The position numbers and the translations under genes were made by a program. Positions 60,721-64,000 of a stretch of 64,000 nucleotides of DNA are shown in pieces. This DNA comes from Corynebacterium ammoniagenes DSM 20306 (GTDB taxonomy: Bacteria > Actinomycetota > Actinomycetes > Mycobacteriales > Mycobacteriaceae), in contig NZ_CP009244.1 in the NCBI RefSeq assembly GCF_001941425.1, forward strand, positions 806,001 through 870,000. Direction: 5' to 3'. Below the pieces are notes generated by a model. That model worked only from the letters and a program-made list of their open reading frames with translations, had not been told where the DNA came from and did not search any database. Each line of letters starts with the position of its first letter. Position 1 is the first letter of the stretch.

Positions 60721-61278
60721 GTGCCATCATCCCGCGCCATTGTATCCGCCATTGCCAGCGTAAGTATCGCGGGCGTAGCCCTCGCCGGCTGCTCATTATT
60801 TGATCCCAACCCGAGTGGATTGGGCTCGGATGAGGACTTAGTTGTCAGCACTTCAGAGGTACCTAAATACCAACCAGAAGACACTGATGAGCAGCGGATC
60901 ACCGGTGATCTGAGTGAACCGGTCAAAGACGAGGGCTATGGCGTGACCTGGTGGAACCAGGGAGCGTACCAGGACAATACTTCGGGTTCGGTTGTGACCA
61001 TCAGGGTGCGCAATGACACTGACTTACCTTTGCCTGCGGATTCCATTAAAGACCCTACCTTGGAAGTAGCCGATGGCAATGGGGGCTGGACCAGCGTGGA
61101 TCTGCTGCCTTATGACCCGGATGTCAACACCAATATCGTCGCACCCGGTCTGGATCGACCATTAGGTGCTGGCGCTTCCACCAATTTGCAGTATCGCTTT
61201 GATGTCGCGCCGGGTAATTTGTGGAATGCTCGTTTGAAAATCGGCAATGTCGTCTGGGAAGGATCACTGACTCTCTAA
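60721..61278 (+). CDS. Secreted lipoprotein of unknown function
   Basis: A 185-residue lipoprotein: signal helix (SAIASVSIAGVALAGC) with lipobox LAGC, Cys near residue 24. The rest is a beta-rich domain (GVTWWNQGAYQDNTSGSVVTIRVRNDTDLPL, FDVAPGNLWNARLKIGNVVWEGSLTL) like cell-surface beta-sandwich proteins. GTG start, AAGGGA 13 bp upstream. Overlaps idi start (TAATG), so the two are co-transcribed, which is notable for a lipoprotein. Confidence 0.82.
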   Translation: MPSSRAIVSAIASVSIAGVALAGCSLFDPNPSGLGSDEDLVVSTSEVPKYQPEDTDEQRITGDLSEPVKDEGYGVTWWNQGAYQDNTSGSVVTIRVRNDTDLPLPADSIKDPTLEVADGNGGWTSVDLLPYDPDVNTNIVAPGLDRPLGAGASTNLQYRFDVAPGNLWNARLKIGNVVWEGSLTL

Positions 61279-61850
61279 TGCAAGAACAAATTACTCCAGA
61301 AGGTTCCGAAGACGTCGTCGTTCTCGCCGACGAGAATGGCCAGCCCGCCGGAACAGAAAACAAAGTGGTTGTACACACCGCTGATACGCCGTTGCACTTC
61401 GCCTTTTCCGCATGGCTCGTCCGTGATGGCCAGCTGCTGCTGACGCGCCGGGCTTTGACCAAGCAGACTTGGCCGGGAGTGTGGACCAACTCGTTTTGTG
61501 GCCACCCCGCTCCAGGCGAAAGCAATGTGGATGCGGTGTACCGCCGCGCCACCTTCGAATTGGGCATCAACGCCGATGATCTGTCGGAGCCGGTAGAAGT
61601 CCTGCCAGATTTCGCCTACCGCGCTGTGGATTCTTCGGGCATTGTAGAAAATGAAATCTGCCCGGTCTTTATCACCGAGCTTGCTGCCGATGCCGAGTTT
61701 GAACCCAACCCGGCCGAAGTAGATTCCATGGTGTGGGTCGATATCGACAAAGTGATCTCTGCCGTTGATGCTGTCCCCGGCGTATTTTCTCCGTGGATGG
61801 TGGAAGAACTAGCCTTCGACCGGCTGCGGGCAGCGCTTTTAGAAAGCTAG
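61278..61850 (+). CDS. idi: Isopentenyl-diphosphate delta-isomerase, type 1
   Basis: A 190-residue Nudix-fold isomerase that interconverts isopentenyl and dimethylallyl diphosphate for isoprenoids (menaquinone, carotenoids, decaprenyl lipid carriers). Cys74 in NSFCGHPAPGE and the Glu in ENEICPVF match the two catalytic residues of E. coli Idi. Family segment LLTRRALTKQTWPGVWT is also present. Start overlaps the lipoprotein stop. 3' end overlaps the convergent esterase by 4 bp. Confidence 0.94.
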   Translation: MQEQITPEGSEDVVVLADENGQPAGTENKVVVHTADTPLHFAFSAWLVRDGQLLLTRRALTKQTWPGVWTNSFCGHPAPGESNVDAVYRRATFELGINADDLSEPVEVLPDFAYRAVDSSGIVENEICPVFITELAADAEFEPNPAEVDSMVWVDIDKVISAVDAVPGVFSPWMVEELAFDRLRAALLES

Positions 61851-63193
61851 AACCCCATCTCGTCTAAGTCCATGGGATAAGCCGGGTAGAGATAGTCCAG
61901 CGTGCCTGGCTCGAGTGTGCATTCACCCGTTTGCAGGTTGAAGCACATCACCGTGCGCGAGTCATCTTCTGACTGCGCGCGGTACTGAGGAAGGCCCTTG
62001 GGCTCACCGGTTTTAATAAATGACTGCACCCAGTCATTGAGAATGCGCGAGGTCTCGGCCTTTTTCTCATCGCGAATATCTACGGTGTGCACGCCGAAGA
62101 TATAGCGCAGCTCATCACAGTGCAGTGCCGGTTTGGTGGACTTGGTAAATTCCAACATCCAGGTATCACCCGGTGCGCTATCGCCAGCCCACGCGACCCA
62201 GCGGCGAATTTGGGTATCACCAATGCTGCGGCCCATGGTGTGCTCTGGATCGATTTTATCGGCGGCATACTTCCACAGGTCATAGGATTCTTTGCGCAGG
62301 CCCATCAAGATGGACGTCTTTTTAATAATCCATCGCTTAAACGCGCTATCGCGCAGATTATCTGCCCATTTACCACCAATGTCGTGGTAGAACTCATCGC
62401 GCGTGGAGGCTAAGAGCACGGGGACATCGGCAAGCTCATCAGGATCAAACGGTGCTGGGCCTAAAGCCATGTCCAAAATATAGCGGGTGCGAAACATCTT
62501 AAAAGTCCGGCGCAAGCGCTTGTCGGAGGCCTTTTCAAAGGACCTGCGCGTAATCGGTTTGCCGAAGAAGGTGCGCAAGGTGCCTTTGCGTTGCTGGAAA
62601 GAATGCCGCGGGTAGCACGGTGACATGGCGACTACGCGGCGAAAGCTGCCGCGGTAGTGGTCTTTGCGCATTAACCACAGCGCGGTGGTGGCACCGGCTG
62701 ATTGGCCCATGATGGTGACATTGGTGGGATCCCCGCCGAAGGCTTCAATGTTTTTCTGCACCCACTCCAGCCCGATTTGGCAATCATCGATACCGCGGTA
62801 AGCGTGCGGTTCATCGCCGGGAAACTGAACAAAACCTTCAAATCCCACGCGATAGCCCAGTTGGACTTGGACTACTCCTTGCAAGGCATTGGCGGTGCCT
62901 TCGGCGCGTGGATCTTCATGCGTGCCGGATTCAAAGCGGCCGCCGTGGATATAGACCACCACGGGATGATCCGAACCTGGCCGGGAATCTTCCGGCGTGG
63001 TGATGCTCAATGCGACTTCGTCTGGGCGCATCACGGTGGCATCGAACTCGCGCTGTGGCTCAAATGCTGCTGGGTGAGCAGGGGCGAAGCGAGATTCTAA
63101 ATCCAGAAAATCAATGGAATGAAAGTAGTTGACGCCATCGCGACTTAGACCTTGATAGATTCCCGCTGGAGCATGAACGAGCACAGTAGACAT
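61847..63193 (-). CDS. Type B carboxylesterase (alpha/beta hydrolase)
   Basis: A 448-residue esterase. HGG at residues 83-85 is the oxyanion hole; the nucleophile Ser165 lies in MGQSAGATT; DDCQIGLEWVQKNIEAFGGDP before it is typical of the carboxylesterase/acetylcholinesterase family. No signal peptide is evident, so it is likely cytoplasmic. Either ATG 63193 or GTG 63199 may start; neither has a clear ribosome site. Confidence 0.88.
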   Translation of the reverse strand: MSTVLVHAPAGIYQGLSRDGVNYFHSIDFLDLESRFAPAHPAAFEPQREFDATVMRPDEVALSITTPEDSRPGSDHPVVVYIHGGRFESGTHEDPRAEGTANALQGVVQVQLGYRVGFEGFVQFPGDEPHAYRGIDDCQIGLEWVQKNIEAFGGDPTNVTIMGQSAGATTALWLMRKDHYRGSFRRVVAMSPCYPRHSFQQRKGTLRTFFGKPITRRSFEKASDKRLRRTFKMFRTRYILDMALGPAPFDPDELADVPVLLASTRDEFYHDIGGKWADNLRDSAFKRWIIKKTSILMGLRKESYDLWKYAADKIDPEHTMGRSIGDTQIRRWVAWAGDSAPGDTWMLEFTKSTKPALHCDELRYIFGVHTVDIRDEKKAETSRILNDWVQSFIKTGEPKGLPQYRAQSEDDSRTVMCFNLQTGECTLEPGTLDYLYPAYPMDLDEMGF

Positions 63194-63244
63194 GGTCACT
63201 CAGTTTAGCGGTTTTGGCGCATATGTCAGCTAAAGTCATCCGGG

Positions 63245-63442
63245 ATGGAATGGTTTAGGAATTTTAGCGACGCGCTCACGCAGCCTTTTGTCGCAGCGGC
63301 CGTGTGGCAGCAGATGGGCACGATCATCTTGGTGGGCATTCCCGCGCTGGTGGTGCTGGCCTGGGTGTTGATGCTCGTAATAGACCTGCTGGGCAAAGTG
63401 ATCCGCCGCGTAGTTTCGTCTGATTCGACGGTCACGGGCTAG
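63245..63442 (+). CDS. Small single-helix membrane protein
   Basis: 65 residues: an amphipathic N-terminus, one hydrophobic helix (GTIILVGIPALVVLAWVLMLVI, residues 25-46) and a basic end. Divergent from the esterase with a 51-bp gap, and 1 bp before the next small membrane gene. Not recognised; the tight pairing supports it being real. Confidence 0.65.
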   Translation: MEWFRNFSDALTQPFVAAAVWQQMGTIILVGIPALVVLAWVLMLVIDLLGKVIRRVVSSDSTVTG

Positions 63443-63443
63443 A

Positions 63444-63803
63444 ATGAAAGACGTGTCAACGTCAGAACCGAACCCGGATTCCAACCCTGAGAATTCCTCC
63501 GCCCGCCCCTCGCGCGAGCAAGCTCACGAACCTGCTGAGGACAAGAATGCGGAACGGGTTGGCTTCGATGATATTTTGCCTTTTAACCTAGACCCTAGCT
63601 ACGACCCCCGCGAAGGCCTGTGGGATCCAGAACGCGATACGCAGGAAGAACCGGTTAAAGAGGAAACCGCCGTTCCGGAGCCTGCGCCACCTGTTCCCGT
63701 GGTCAAGCGCAAGCGCGCGCTGCCAAAATCCTGGGTCAAAGTCACCCTGCGGGCAATGTTCGTGCTCATTATCATCGCCGCGCTGTGGGGGCTTATCTTC
63801 TAA
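63444..63803 (+). CDS. Acidic protein with C-terminal membrane anchor
   Basis: 119 residues (from ATG 63444; GTG 63453 is an alternative). The first 75 are acidic and Pro-rich (DILPFNLDPSYDPREGLWDPERD), then a basic patch KRKRALPKSW and a C-terminal helix (LRAMFVLIIIAALWGLIF). Topology suggests a cytoplasmic domain tethered by a tail anchor. No known family. Overlaps the malQ end by 3 bp (convergent). Confidence 0.65.
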   Translation: MKDVSTSEPNPDSNPENSSARPSREQAHEPAEDKNAERVGFDDILPFNLDPSYDPREGLWDPERDTQEEPVKEETAVPEPAPPVPVVKRKRALPKSWVKVTLRAMFVLIIIAALWGLIF

Positions 63804-64000
63804 ACTGTGCGCTTGCTCGTTGCCGTGATGGCTTGAAATAGCGCATTGTTTGCTAGCTGCTCAATGAGCACGGGATGTCCTTCGGAATCACACAGCGGAA
63901 TGCACCAGTTGGGGTAGAGATCACTGGTGGTTCCGGGCTGGTTTTGTGCGCGGATATCACCGACCATATCCACCAAGTTGGTGCACGTCAGCGCCGACGG
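63800..64000 (-). CDS. malQ: 4-alpha-glucanotransferase (amylomaltase), C-terminal end only
   Basis: The last 66 residues run off the right edge. LVDMVGDIRAQNQPGTTSDL followed by YPNWCIPLCDSEG matches the C-terminus of MalQ, where the NxPGTxxxxPNW segment is conserved. MalQ transfers glucan chains in maltodextrin use. The rest of the gene is outside the window. Confidence 0.85.
   Translation of the reverse strand, partial: PSALTCTNLVDMVGDIRAQNQPGTTSDLYPNWCIPLCDSEGHPVLIEQLANNALFQAITATSKRTV

Noticed and set aside
1..64000. tRNA, rRNA, CRISPR arrays, insertion sequences, prophage
   Set aside because: No cloverleaf-like segment, regularly spaced repeats, transposase or integrase frame, or phage structural gene was recognised on either strand by eye.

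Overview
The window reads as chromosome of a Corynebacterium-like actinobacterium. The support is gene content and order. aecD-brnQ sits beside an idi gene, a malQ end and a luciferase-like oxidoreductase. A second block, nadD-rsfS-gpgP-degV ... comEA-comEC-holA ... rpsT ... lepA, follows the order known from mycolic-acid actinobacteria such as Mycobacterium tuberculosis. A DUF222/HNH protein and a BCCT osmolyte carrier also fit. Genes are densely packed, with many 4-base stop/start overlaps and AAGGAG-type ribosome sites. I see no tRNA, rRNA, CRISPR array, insertion sequence or phage gene.

Region 1 (1-11,086) is an acyl-CoA and branched-chain acid catabolic region: the start of an acyl-CoA ligase (runs off the left edge), a TetR regulator, an acyl-CoA dehydrogenase, an AcuC-type deacetylase co-transcribed with a GNAT/acyl-CoA-synthetase fusion, mmsA-mmsB (valine / 3-hydroxyisobutyrate branch), a second TetR and a GntP-family carrier. 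A 30-bp element (24/30 identical) occurs in both divergent promoters of this region.

Region 2 (11,067-20,487) looks like a tricarboxylate utilisation island: AbrB-type membrane protein, RraA-like aldolase, aconitase-family hydratase, FadR-type GntR regulator, tripartite carrier tctCBA and a succinate-semialdehyde-type dehydrogenase. Region 3 (20,659-24,961) holds a DUF222/HNH protein, convergent gntK and gntP for gluconate, and two overlapping DUF202 genes.

Region 4 (25,007-44,545) is the conserved housekeeping backbone interrupted twice. Between degV and comEA lie a LysR gene and an oxidative catabolic operon (MHS carrier, YciI-like protein, zinc alcohol dehydrogenase, two KstD-like flavoproteins). 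Between holA and rpsT lie an ankyrin protein, a LysE exporter and a Dam-type methylase with a PD-(D/E)XK nuclease, i.e. a restriction-modification system. A PemK-like gene stands beside lepA.

Region 5 (44,567-64,000) has an M20 amidohydrolase, a BCCT carrier, a complete GntR-controlled oligopeptide-type ABC importer, a 578-bp gene-free stretch rich in hairpins, then luciferase-like oxidoreductase, brnQ, aecD, an ABC exporter, a lipoprotein, idi, a carboxylesterase, two small membrane proteins and the 3' end of malQ. The most interesting leads are the TctCBA-aconitase-RraA module, the KstD-pair operon, the acetylase/deacetylase pair and the restriction-modification insertion.
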